From DASYXZ01 sp035946625 (GTDB lineage Bacteria; Acidobacteriota; Terriglobia; UBA7540), in assembly GCA_035946625.1 (NCBI GenBank), contig DASYZE010000081.1, positions 1 through 64,000 on the forward strand: a stretch of DNA of 64,000 bases. Direction: 5' to 3'. The notes under the pieces were generated by a model that was not told the DNA's origin, did no database searches, and worked only from the letters and a program-made list of their open reading frames with translations. Every line of letters begins with the position of its first letter. Positions within the stretch are counted from its first letter, which is position 1. The translations under genes and the position numbers were made by a program. Below are positions 33,370 through 40,883 of this stretch, one piece after another.

Positions 33370-35010
33370 CTACTCCCGAAATTTTTGCGCGATGGGATAG
33401 CGCCGGCCAATCCCAAACGCCTTGGCCGTTACTTTAAGCGCAGGCGCGGCCTGCTGCCTCTTGTATTCCGCGTTGTTCACGCGGCGAATGGTTTGGCAGA
33501 CCAGTTCGCGGTCCAATTTAAGTTTTTGGGCGATCTCATCCGCGCCCAGGTTCTCTTCGATGTAGGCTTTCAAGATCACATCCAGCACATCGTAGGGAGG
33601 GAGCGTGTCCTGATCGGTCTGGTTGGGCCGCAATTCCGCCGAAGGTGGTTTCTCCAGACTGGCGCGAGGGATTCGTTCGCCCGCGCGGTTCAAGTGGCGG
33701 GCCAGGTCGTAAACCATCGTCTTGGGAACGTCAGCGATGGCGGCAAGGCCGCCCGCCATGTCACCGTAGAGAGTGCAGTAGCCGACAGCCAGTTCCGATT
33801 TATTGCCCGTGCTCAATACCAACGCGCCCAGTTTGTTCGAAAGCGCCATCAGGATGTTCCCGCGCACCCGGGCTTGGATATTTTCTTCGGTCACATCGCG
33901 GGGCCGGCCTTCAAAAGCGGGATCGAGCGCGGTGAGATAATTCTCAAAGACCGCGGACATGGGAATAACGCGAAAATCGATCCTGAGGTTGCGTGCCAGA
34001 GCTTCCGCGTCACGAATGCTGCCCGGCGAGGAGTAAGGGCCGGGCATGCTCACGCCCAGCACGTTTTCCGGCCCCAGGGCGTCGGCGGCCAGGGTGGCGA
34101 CCAGCGATGAATCGATTCCTCCGCTCAGACCCACGATCACCTTTCCGAAACCGCATTTGCAAACGTAATCGCGCGTGCCGAGAACCAGCGCCTGGCAGAC
34201 CGCCTCGATATCGGACGAGAAGCCCGGGTGGAGATCCTCCGGTCCACTCTCCGTGTCGAAGAGCACCAGATCTTCTGCAAACGACTTGGCCCGCGCGCAA
34301 AGTTCACCGTTCGCGTTGAAGGCCATGCTCGTACCGTCAAAGACAAGTTGATCGTTGCCGCCTACCTGATTGACATAAACCACGGGGAGTTTGTGATGGG
34401 CGGCGAGGGTTTGGAGCATGTTATGGCGAAACTGTATTTTATCCGTGCTGAAGGGCGAGGAGGCGATGTTGATCAAAATCTGTGCGCCCGCCGCCACAGA
34501 TTCCTCCGCCGGATCGCGGGTGTATAGCTGCTTCTTCCAGAAGTTCTTGTCGTTCCAAATATCCTCACAAATGGTCACCCCGATATTTTGGCCCCGCAGC
34601 CTGTAGATCCCGACCTTATTCCCGGGCTCGAAGTATCGCGACTCGTCGAACACATCGTAGAACGGCAGGAGGATTTTTGTGTAATCGAGCGCAACCTTTT
34701 TGCCGTAGAGAAGCGCTGCCGCGTCCGAAACCGCTTTGCCCTGTTGAGCGTGGGACCGGCGCACGTATCCGACGAGCACGGGAATATCCGGCAGTAACAC
34801 GGCCAGCCGATCCAGCTCGGCTTCCGACCGTTGAATAAATTCGGGTTTTTCGACCAAATCGCGGGGCGGATAGCCACAGAGCGCGAGCTCGTGGAAAACC
34901 ACCAGGTCGGCTTTGCGCCCGGCCGCGCGCGTGGCGAACCTTACCATCCGCTCGATGTTTCCGGCGAAATCACCCACGGTCGTGTTGATCTGCGCCAGCG
35001 CGATTTTCAT
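33370..35010 (-). CDS. nadE: Glutamine-dependent NAD+ synthetase
   Basis: NadE makes NAD+ from nicotinate adenine dinucleotide, ATP and glutamine. The 546-residue protein has an N-terminal nitrilase-type glutaminase with the Glu-Lys-Cys triad (FHELALCGYPPRDLV, DYTKILLPFYDVFDE, GVTICEDIWND). The C-terminal synthetase domain has the PP-loop SGGIDSSLVATLAADALG and the GNKSELAVGYCTLYGDMAGG block. The ATG at 35010 begins at MKIALAQI, the family start; the upstream frame to 35100 lies in the preceding methyltransferase gene, with which it shares an ATGA overlap. Confidence 0.95.
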   Translation of the reverse strand: MKIALAQINTTVGDFAGNIERMVRFATRAAGRKADLVVFHELALCGYPPRDLVEKPEFIQRSEAELDRLAVLLPDIPVLVGYVRRSHAQQGKAVSDAAALLYGKKVALDYTKILLPFYDVFDESRYFEPGNKVGIYRLRGQNIGVTICEDIWNDKNFWKKQLYTRDPAEESVAAGAQILINIASSPFSTDKIQFRHNMLQTLAAHHKLPVVYVNQVGGNDQLVFDGTSMAFNANGELCARAKSFAEDLVLFDTESGPEDLHPGFSSDIEAVCQALVLGTRDYVCKCGFGKVIVGLSGGIDSSLVATLAADALGPENVLGVSMPGPYSSPGSIRDAEALARNLRIDFRVIPMSAVFENYLTALDPAFEGRPRDVTEENIQARVRGNILMALSNKLGALVLSTGNKSELAVGYCTLYGDMAGGLAAIADVPKTMVYDLARHLNRAGERIPRASLEKPPSAELRPNQTDQDTLPPYDVLDVILKAYIEENLGADEIAQKLKLDRELVCQTIRRVNNAEYKRQQAAPALKVTAKAFGIGRRYPIAQKFRE

Positions 35011-35705
35011 TTCATGGCCGCCGAGTTGATTATAGCCGACCTCTGGTTCAGCACTCCGGGTTTTCGAGCGATCAGGGTGGCGATCCCGTGCGCGATCCAT
35101 CTCTCCCGATAGAAAATAATCTTCCAGTCCTCAAAGGCCGTAAACAATTCAGCGGGTTCCAGGAGGTGGTGGGGATTGCCGGGACCGCTCCCAAACCGAA
35201 GCTGCTCGTGGGAAAACGTTTGGTAAAGCAGCAGTCCGCTTGGTTTGAGGGCATTCCTGATTTGCGGGTAAAGTTTCGGATCGCGGTAGTAAGTGCAGAC
35301 TACCACGTCAAACGCCAGGGAAGGCAAACAGAAATTTTCAAGGTCGGCCTGAATCCAGTCGACGACTGCACTTTTCGTCCGCGCCAGTTCCCTGCCCTGT
35401 TCGAGTGCGACGCGGCTGCGGTCCACACCCACGGAATGCATCCCATGTTGGGCGAGGAAAACGCAATTGCGCCCTCCACCGCACGCGAGATCAATTGCCC
35501 GGCCTGCCACCGGGAGACAGTCCGCAAACTCCACAAGGATCTTACTGGGCCGGGTGGGCGCGGGCCGTTGGCGATATCGCCCGTCCCACGATAGGGTGGT
35601 TGCGGTCACTGGAAAAGATTGTCCGATGAAACGATGGACTGACTCTCGATCACTGCTCACTGCTGGTAAGAACTTCGCCGTGAGCGGGAACGTCTTGATT
35701 GCCAC
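35007..35705 (-). CDS. Class I SAM-dependent methyltransferase coupled to nadE
   Basis: The 232-residue protein has the methyltransferase motif I AIDLACGGGRNCVFLA, an acidic end of strand two (VGVDRSRVAL), WIQADLENF, and a VVCTYYRDPKLYPQI segment characteristic of TehB-like or rhodanese-associated methyltransferases. The N-terminal 45 residues before SWDGRYRQRP are not family-like, so the true start may be the GTG at 35609 rather than the GTG at 35705. Its TGA overlaps the nadE ATG. A rhodanese gene precedes it by 27 bp, and such methyltransferase-rhodanese neighbours are recurrent. Confidence 0.82.
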   Translation of the reverse strand: MAIKTFPLTAKFLPAVSSDRESVHRFIGQSFPVTATTLSWDGRYRQRPAPTRPSKILVEFADCLPVAGRAIDLACGGGRNCVFLAQHGMHSVGVDRSRVALEQGRELARTKSAVVDWIQADLENFCLPSLAFDVVVCTYYRDPKLYPQIRNALKPSGLLLYQTFSHEQLRFGSGPGNPHHLLEPAELFTAFEDWKIIFYRERWIAHGIATLIARKPGVLNQRSAIINSAAMK

Positions 35706-35732
35706 CTGCCATCGACCTCGCCTGGCGGGTCG

Positions 35733-36104
35733 TTAATCTTTCACGGTAGGCAGTCCTGCTTCGGTCCAGCCGCGCCAGCCACCGTCCATAGAAATCACGT
35801 CGGTGTAGCCCATCTTCTGGAGATTGTCCGCGGCGAGGGCGGAACGAAAGCCGCCACCGCAATAGATAATGATTTGCGCCCCAGTATCGGGAACTGCTCT
35901 TTCAATGTCACGCTCGATGATTCCTTTGCTCAAATGGATGGCTCCGGGCAGGTGCCCACGAGCCCACTCGCTTTCTTCCCGGCAATCCACCAGGAGAAAT
36001 TTATCCCCGGCGTCCATTTTGCCCTTCACGTCCTTCACCGTGGTTTGTTTTACATGTTTCTTTGAAACGTCAACGAGTTTTAGGAATCCCGGTGAGTGGT
36101 GCAA
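35733..36104 (-). CDS. Rhodanese-domain sulfurtransferase
   Basis: The single-domain 123-residue protein contains the rhodanese fold: LLVDCREESEWARGHLPGAIHL, the active-site loop IIIYCGGGFRSALAA with the catalytic Cys, and MDGGWRGWTEAGLP near the end. It likely transfers sulfur from thiosulfate or persulfides in the cytosol. The start is TTG at 36104, well supported by AGGAGGAG 6-7 bases upstream. It begins a tight gene group with the methyltransferase and nadE. Confidence 0.92.
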   Translation of the reverse strand: MHHSPGFLKLVDVSKKHVKQTTVKDVKGKMDAGDKFLLVDCREESEWARGHLPGAIHLSKGIIERDIERAVPDTGAQIIIYCGGGFRSALAADNLQKMGYTDVISMDGGWRGWTEAGLPTVKD

Positions 36105-36199
36105 GTGTTCTCCTCCTGTATATTCGGGATGATTTTATGCTTTCGACACGAATGCCTTTTATGGTGCATGGTTTGCGTCTTGCCTATGCCGGGGGAGGA

Positions 36200-36580
36200 T
36201 TATCGCCGCGAATCTCTTTCCTCCTCCTTCACCAAGAGATTCAGGATAACCGAAACCAGGCTGACAATGATGGAACCGAGAAATGCCGGCACAAAACCGT
36301 TCACATAAAACCCAACTCGGAACCAATGGACCGCGATGTAGGAAGACAGCCAAAGGGTGAGCGCGTTGATGACGAACACAAACAACCCCAGGGTGAGAAT
36401 AATGAGAGGGCAGGACAAGACTTTGAGCACCGGACGAACAATGGAATTGACCAGCCCCAGTATGATCGCCATCACCGCAAAAACCTTCCAGGCATTTCCC
36501 TCCACACGAATGCCGGGAACGAGCCACGCCGCCGCAAAAAGAGAGAAGCTGGTGATGGCCCAACGAAGAAGGAGTTTCAT
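36200..36580 (-). CDS. Small four-helix membrane protein of the phage-holin-4-like (PF04020) family
   Basis: The 126-residue protein has four hydrophobic segments (about 8-24, 31-50, 56-80, 92-115) with VEGNAWKVFAVMAIILGLVNSIVRPVLKVL and the L-T-L-G-L-F motif typical of PF04020. Despite the family nickname these are mostly chromosomal membrane proteins of unknown role, and no phage genes are nearby. The ATG at 36580 has GGAAG upstream and starts at the first helix; a longer frame from 36631 adds 17 polar residues. Confidence 0.85.
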   Translation of the reverse strand: MKLLLRWAITSFSLFAAAWLVPGIRVEGNAWKVFAVMAIILGLVNSIVRPVLKVLSCPLIILTLGLFVFVINALTLWLSSYIAVHWFRVGFYVNGFVPAFLGSIIVSLVSVILNLLVKEEERDSRR

Positions 36581-36663
36581 TTTCTTCCGCGTACCGCAGC
36601 CAAACTTATTTGCAGTCAATTCGTCCCACATGACGGGACTGGAAGCCCGGCTTGGTCACTAAA

Positions 36664-36707
36664 CAAAAATCCCCCGGGGGCCGTATTCGGCGGCGCCACG
36701 GGGGGGA
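36664..36707 (-). terminator. Intrinsic terminator after erpA
   Basis: On the minus strand CCCCCCGTGGCGCCG pairs imperfectly with CGGCCCCCGGGGG across a short loop and is followed by ATTTTTGTTT. It begins 22 bases after the erpA stop and separates erpA from the next minus-strand gene. Confidence 0.7.
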
Positions 36708-36728
36708 AGAAAGGAGATCAAAACAATC

Positions 36729-37055
36729 TTACACGCTGAATGAACTTCCGCATCCGCAGGTGGATTTCACGTTCGGGTTCTCAAACTTAAACCCAGCGCC
36801 TTCGAGCGTTTCCAGATAATCGATTTTGGTTCCATTCAAGTACATCAAGGAGGCCTGGTCCACAAACACTTTCAGGCCGTCGAATTCATAGGTTTTGTCG
36901 ATGCCATTGGTCTGGTTCTCGAAGTTCATCTGGTAGGAAAAACCGGAACACCCGCCACCCACCACCGAGACGCGCAAGCCAATGGGCTTGGGTTCTTGCT
37001 GACCCAGGATTTCCTTGACCTTGGTGACAGCCTTGGTCGTCAGTTCAAGCGGCAT
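36729..37055 (-). CDS. erpA: A-type iron-sulfur carrier (ErpA/IscA/HesB family)
   Basis: A-type carriers deliver 4Fe-4S or 2Fe-2S clusters to apo-enzymes. The 108-residue protein has the three invariant cysteines: GGGCSGFSY near residue 36 and the C-terminal CGCGSSF pair. Sequence between them (DGLKVFVDQASLMYLNGTKIDY) is typical of the family. GAGGTG lies 6 bases before the ATG. It is a single-gene unit with its own terminator. Likely clients in the window are NifJ, NuoI and MiaB, which is inference. erpA versus iscA cannot be separated with certainty. Confidence 0.92.
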   Translation of the reverse strand: MPLELTTKAVTKVKEILGQQEPKPIGLRVSVVGGGCSGFSYQMNFENQTNGIDKTYEFDGLKVFVDQASLMYLNGTKIDYLETLEGAGFKFENPNVKSTCGCGSSFSV

Positions 37056-37262
37056 ATTTCACCTCGCTGGATACGGTCGCAGCAGCCTTAGGGCCGCCGC
37101 CGATCTCATTTAACCTAACACAGTTCTGCGCCAAAATCAAGCGGAGTGCCCGCGAAGCAAAAATGAAGATTCGCAGGCCTTGTTTCCCGCATCCAACTTC
37201 GAGCGCGGGTGCCCAAGATGATGATGGGGCGGTGTAGTTTAGCCGGCCGGCGAGCGATAGGG

Positions 37263-37268
37263 TATAAT
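37263..37268 (+). promoter_or_regulatory. TATAAT -10 element very close to a start codon
   Basis: TATAAT ends 8 bases before the ATG at 37277, so transcription would begin nearly at the start codon and the message would be almost leaderless. No strong -35 is seen 17 bases upstream. Confidence 0.4.
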
Positions 37269-37276
37269 GGAGCGGC

Positions 37277-38275
37277 ATGCGAAAGGTATCACAGAACTGG
37301 GTGGGTGTTCCGGCCTGGATTCGGACATTGCTGCCTTTGGCCGCACTGGCGCTGCTCTGTCCTGCGCCATCGCGCGCCCAAGGCGCTCGCGATGCCCTCT
37401 CCAGCTTTCCGGCGGACACTCAGCAGATGGTTTACTCCAATCTTTCGGACCTCCGGGCCCTGCCCGACTATTCGCGCGTGCGGCAGTGGATTTTTACCCC
37501 GCAGCTCCGAAGGTTCGAGGAGTTCCTTCGCTCCATGGGGACCGACCCTGAAAAAGATGTGGATGAAGTTACCTTAGGATGGCGCGGCGACCCTGCTACT
37601 TCATCCTACTTCGGGTTGGCGGAAGGTCGGTTGAATCCGGACCGGGTCCATGACGCCGCGGTCCAACAAAAGGTTCCCATCGAGCAGTACAACGGCTATG
37701 ATTTATTTTCCTTTAATTCCAACGGCAGCCGCGATGACATTTTTTTCGCTTTTTTTGATACTTCTTCGGCGGCGTTCGGCCGATTGAGTGATCTGAAGGC
37801 CCTGCTCGATGTTCGAGCAGGTTCGCGCCCCGCGCTTAATTCTGTCACCGAGTTTGCCAACGGTGAATCGGAATTGGAGGGAGCCGCGCCGCAGTGGGGC
37901 ATTGCCCGCGGCTCTGCCGCCGCCAACCAGGCTGCGCCCTGGCTTACGGGCGGCGCCACAATTCCCGGCGGCACCAAAGCATTTATTTCCTCGGTCCAAT
38001 GGATTCTCTACCGTTTCGATTGGGGCGGCGGATTTTCCATGCACATGTCCGTGCTGTGCAAGGATTCCAAGAGCGCCACCGATCTGGCCAATGTGCTAAC
38101 CCTGGTGCGGGCCGCGCGGCCCTCCACCAGCGCTTCGTCTGCGCCTGCCACCCAGGCGCTCTTTCAGGGCATGAACATTCAAGCCAATGAATCTCGCGTT
38201 GAAGTGAGCGCGTCCGTACCTATCAATCTGGCGGACCGTTTTTTTGGCAATAGTGGCACTTTGCCTGCCCCATAG
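37277..38275 (+). CDS. Secreted protein of unknown function
   Basis: The 332-residue product has a signal peptide (about 1-35, AALALLCPAPSRAQG). The mature protein opens with LSSFPADTQQMVYSNLSDLRALPDY and has mixed alpha/beta character with no cysteine cluster or catalytic motif that I recognise. GAAPQWGIARGSAAANQAAPWL and GGGFSMHMSVLCKDSKSATDL suggest an exported substrate- or membrane-facing domain. The pattern of an approximately 330-residue exported protein opening with a P-A-D-T-Q-Q segment recurs in Acidobacteria without assigned role. The isocitrate dehydrogenase gene follows 84 bp downstream on the same strand. Confidence 0.75.
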   Translation: MRKVSQNWVGVPAWIRTLLPLAALALLCPAPSRAQGARDALSSFPADTQQMVYSNLSDLRALPDYSRVRQWIFTPQLRRFEEFLRSMGTDPEKDVDEVTLGWRGDPATSSYFGLAEGRLNPDRVHDAAVQQKVPIEQYNGYDLFSFNSNGSRDDIFFAFFDTSSAAFGRLSDLKALLDVRAGSRPALNSVTEFANGESELEGAAPQWGIARGSAAANQAAPWLTGGATIPGGTKAFISSVQWILYRFDWGGGFSMHMSVLCKDSKSATDLANVLTLVRAARPSTSASSAPATQALFQGMNIQANESRVEVSASVPINLADRFFGNSGTLPAP

Positions 38276-38359
38276 AAAAATCCTGGCACGGCCCTGCGGG
38301 CCTCGCCATGGAGGGGTTCGACTTTTCCGCCGGGCCCGGTTCAACAAGGAAAACATCGC

Positions 38360-39361
38360 ATGCATGCAACCGTCACCCTCATTCCCGGCGATGGCATCGG
38401 TCCGGAGGTTTCGCGCGCCACCACGCGCTTGCTGGCCGCGGCGGGAGCGGAAATCACCTGGGAGGAAGTGGAGGCCCGACCCATTGTGGGCCTTCGCCTT
38501 GAAGACGCGCAGGCCGATGCAGTGGTTCAATCCATCCGCCGGACGCGGGTGGGCCTGAAAGGTCCCATCACCACGCCGGTGGGCGTGGGCCACCGAAGCA
38601 TCAACGTGGCGCTGCGCAAGGCGCTGAACCTCTACGCCAACTTGCGGCCCGTCAAACGCCTGCCCGGAGTGCGAACGCCCTTTGAAAACGTGGACTTGGT
38701 GATTGTTCGCGAAAACACCGAGGACCTCTATGCGGGCATTGAGCACACGGTGGTGCCGGGCGTGGTGGAGAGTCTGAAGATCATCACCGAGTTGGCCTCC
38801 ACGCGCATTGCACGTTGGGCTTTTGAATACGCGCGCCGGGCCGGACGCAAAAAGATCGCCGCCATTCACAAAGCGAATATAATGAAGTTGTCTGACGGTC
38901 TCTTCCTGGATTGTATCCGCAAAGTGGCTAAGGATTTCCCCGAAATCGAATACCGCGAAGTGATTGTGGATAACTGCTGCATGCAGTTGGTGATGCGGCC
39001 CCACCAGTTTGATATGTTGCTGATGGAAAATCTCTATGGCGACATCGTTTCCGACCTGTGCGCCGGGCTGGTGGGCGGATTGGGGCTGGTGCCGGGTGCC
39101 AACATTGGTGACGATGAAGCCATCTTTGAAGCAGTACACGGAAGCGCTCCTGACATCGCCGGCAGGGGCGTGGCCAACCCCACCGCCATGATACTCTCAG
39201 CAGTTTTGATGCTTCGTCATCTGCGACAGGTGGCAGCCGCGGATCGGATTGAAAAAGCAATTCACCGGGTATACGAACAGGGACGGGCACTAACAGGTGA
39301 TGTCGGCGGCAAAGCTTCAACGGAGGAATTCACTTCTGCCTTGATTGGCGCCCTGGCCTAG
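38360..39361 (+). CDS. Isocitrate dehydrogenase, NAD-type isopropylmalate-dehydrogenase family
   Basis: The 333-residue enzyme belongs to the isocitrate/isopropylmalate dehydrogenase family: LIPGDGIGPEV at the start, NLYANLRPVKRLPGV and the IVRENTEDLYAGIEH substrate loop, the Lys/Asp metal region, and HGSAPDIAGRGVANPTAMI near the end. The NTEDLYAGIEH motif and shortness favour NAD-dependent isocitrate dehydrogenase over isopropylmalate dehydrogenase (which has RELTGG there). Homoisocitrate-type activity cannot be excluded. AAGGAA lies upstream of the ATG. It would feed the TCA cycle together with the pyruvate enzyme at 57.7 kb. Confidence 0.9.
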   Translation: MHATVTLIPGDGIGPEVSRATTRLLAAAGAEITWEEVEARPIVGLRLEDAQADAVVQSIRRTRVGLKGPITTPVGVGHRSINVALRKALNLYANLRPVKRLPGVRTPFENVDLVIVRENTEDLYAGIEHTVVPGVVESLKIITELASTRIARWAFEYARRAGRKKIAAIHKANIMKLSDGLFLDCIRKVAKDFPEIEYREVIVDNCCMQLVMRPHQFDMLLMENLYGDIVSDLCAGLVGGLGLVPGANIGDDEAIFEAVHGSAPDIAGRGVANPTAMILSAVLMLRHLRQVAAADRIEKAIHRVYEQGRALTGDVGGKASTEEFTSALIGALA

Positions 39362-39428
39362 CCGTGGAATCCCGATGATTGTGGCGGCAGGCCATGGGCA
39401 CTTCGCATTTGATTCGCCGCGGGCGGAA

Positions 39429-39764
39429 TTATTCATAAGGAGCTCGCGGCTCAGCGGGCTTCAATACACCGTTTAAACCCCATTTCAATTCTTCGGAGAG
39501 TTCGATAATCTGCATGCCGTTGGCCACCATCACTTTGCAGGCCAGGATGGGGCGCGGCGCCGCGCCTTCCTGCCCGGCCATGGTGTAAACCACCCGGCAC
39601 AATTGGCATTCCTGGTTCCAGCAAAAGCGGCCGTAGGGAATGGTCTCCGGACTGACATACTGGAATGCGCGTAGACAAATATTTTTTTCCGGGACTTTGA
39701 ATTTTTTGCCCAGGATGGTGATCTCCACCAGTTTTTCAAAATCTCGATAAAGCGGATCCGTCAT
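39429..39764 (-). CDS. Small 2Fe-2S ferredoxin-type protein
   Basis: The 111-residue protein has Cys48-x4-Cys53-x2-Cys56 (GRFCWNQECQLCRV) and Cys76 (ILACKV), the four-cysteine layout of a plant-type 2Fe-2S domain as found at the N-terminus of NuoG and formate dehydrogenase subunits. A fifth Cys30 is outside the pattern. It has no signal peptide. It lies 105 bp after accA in a minus-strand run, but a shared role with fatty-acid synthesis is not evident. Its electron partner is unknown. Confidence 0.8.
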   Translation of the reverse strand: MTDPLYRDFEKLVEITILGKKFKVPEKNICLRAFQYVSPETIPYGRFCWNQECQLCRVVYTMAGQEGAAPRPILACKVMVANGMQIIELSEELKWGLNGVLKPAEPRAPYE

Positions 39765-39814
39765 GGGTAATCGGCCTCGACCAAACGATCAGAGGTATAG
39801 GTTGAGCAAAAGAG

Positions 39815-39851
39815 TTCACGCAAAGGTGCTGAGGCGCAAAGAAACGCAAAG
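39815..39851. repeat. CGCAAAG short repeat in a spacer
   Basis: CGCAAAG occurs three times (39819, 39835 and 39845) in a spacer between minus-strand genes, with AGTTCACGC and GGTGCTGAGG between the copies. It is of the same short, degenerate intergenic type as the blocks near 11118 and 19980. Confidence 0.5.
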
Positions 39852-39869
39852 TCTTGGCTGGTTGGGGCA

Positions 39870-40823
39870 TCATGTTTCGCTGACGAATGAAGCGAGTTTG
39901 CGCAGGCGCTGGTGGCGCCGGGCAGTTAATTCCGGGATGGAAAGGGTTTTTAATTCCCGCAGGCTGTCCGCGATGAACGGCCGCAGGAAGGCCACCGTTT
40001 TATCGAGGTCGATGTGCGCGCCCCCCGGCGGTTCGGGCACCACCTGGTCCACCAATCCGAAACCGTGCAGGTCCTCTGCCGTCATCTTCAAAAGGCGGGC
40101 CGCTTCCTGCTTGTGGTCCCAGTCGCGCCACAAAATGGAGGAACAGCTTTCCGGGGCAATCACGGAATAGACCGCGTTCTCCAGCATCAGCACCTGGTCG
40201 CCGATTGCAATCGCCAGCGCGCCTCCGCTTCCACCCTCGCCATGCACAATGACGATGATGGGCACGCGGAGCTTGGGAATTTCCTTCAAGTTGTAGGCGA
40301 TGGCTTCTGCCTGCCCACGCTCCTCCGCCCCGATGCCCGGATAAGCGCCGGGAGTATCCACCAGGGTCACGATGGGCACGCCGAATTTGGCGGCGAGTTG
40401 CATCATCCGCATGGCCTTGCGGTAACCCTCCGGCTTGGTCATACCGAAATTGCGGAAGAGTTTCTGCTTGGTGTCGCGCCCCTTCTCAATTCCAACCGCC
40501 ATCACCGGGCTGCCGTCAAAAGAAGCGAGACCGCAAATCATGGCGGGATCGTCGGCAAATCGCCGATCACCGTGCATTTCGGTGAAATCGGTGAAAAGTT
40601 TTTGGATGTAATCGATCGTGTGAGGGCGGCGAGGGTGGCGGGCCAGCAGCACCCGCCCCCAGGCGTCCGAATTGGCCGGCGCATCGCGGAGCAACGAATC
40701 CAATTGCAGGCGCAAGCGATCGATTTCTTCGCGGGTCGCCATGGATTCCGATTCTTTCTCGAGCTCGGCAATCTGGCGCTCGATCTCCCGGGCGGAATTA
40801 AGTTGTTCTTCGGAGGGATTCAT
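39870..40823 (-). CDS. accA: Acetyl-CoA carboxylase carboxyltransferase subunit alpha
   Basis: AccA with AccD transfers the carboxyl group from biotin to acetyl-CoA, the first step of fatty-acid synthesis. The 317-residue protein has the N-terminal coiled region (EIERQIAELEKESESM), HPRRPHTIDYIQKLFTDFTEMHGDRRF, the carboxyltransferase core (DTPGAYPGIGAEERGQAEAIA, and GEGGSGGALAIAIGDQVLMLE), and the ESCSSILWRD segment. The ATG at 40823 starts the family-typical region; an upstream ATG at 40856 adds 11 residues. It follows dnaE by 60 bp, the same order as in E. coli. Confidence 0.95.
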   Translation of the reverse strand: MNPSEEQLNSAREIERQIAELEKESESMATREEIDRLRLQLDSLLRDAPANSDAWGRVLLARHPRRPHTIDYIQKLFTDFTEMHGDRRFADDPAMICGLASFDGSPVMAVGIEKGRDTKQKLFRNFGMTKPEGYRKAMRMMQLAAKFGVPIVTLVDTPGAYPGIGAEERGQAEAIAYNLKEIPKLRVPIIVIVHGEGGSGGALAIAIGDQVLMLENAVYSVIAPESCSSILWRDWDHKQEAARLLKMTAEDLHGFGLVDQVVPEPPGGAHIDLDKTVAFLRPFIADSLRELKTLSIPELTARRHQRLRKLASFVSET

Positions 40824-40883
40824 AAGGATCAGTTCATGCCCTGCGGCCTTGCCCACGGCAAAGCATAAATTGTTTTGGTCTGT

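Noticed and set aside
36200..36580. Holin-like protein as evidence of a prophage
   Set aside because: PF04020-type proteins are widespread chromosomal membrane proteins, and no lysin, integrase or structural phage gene is nearby.
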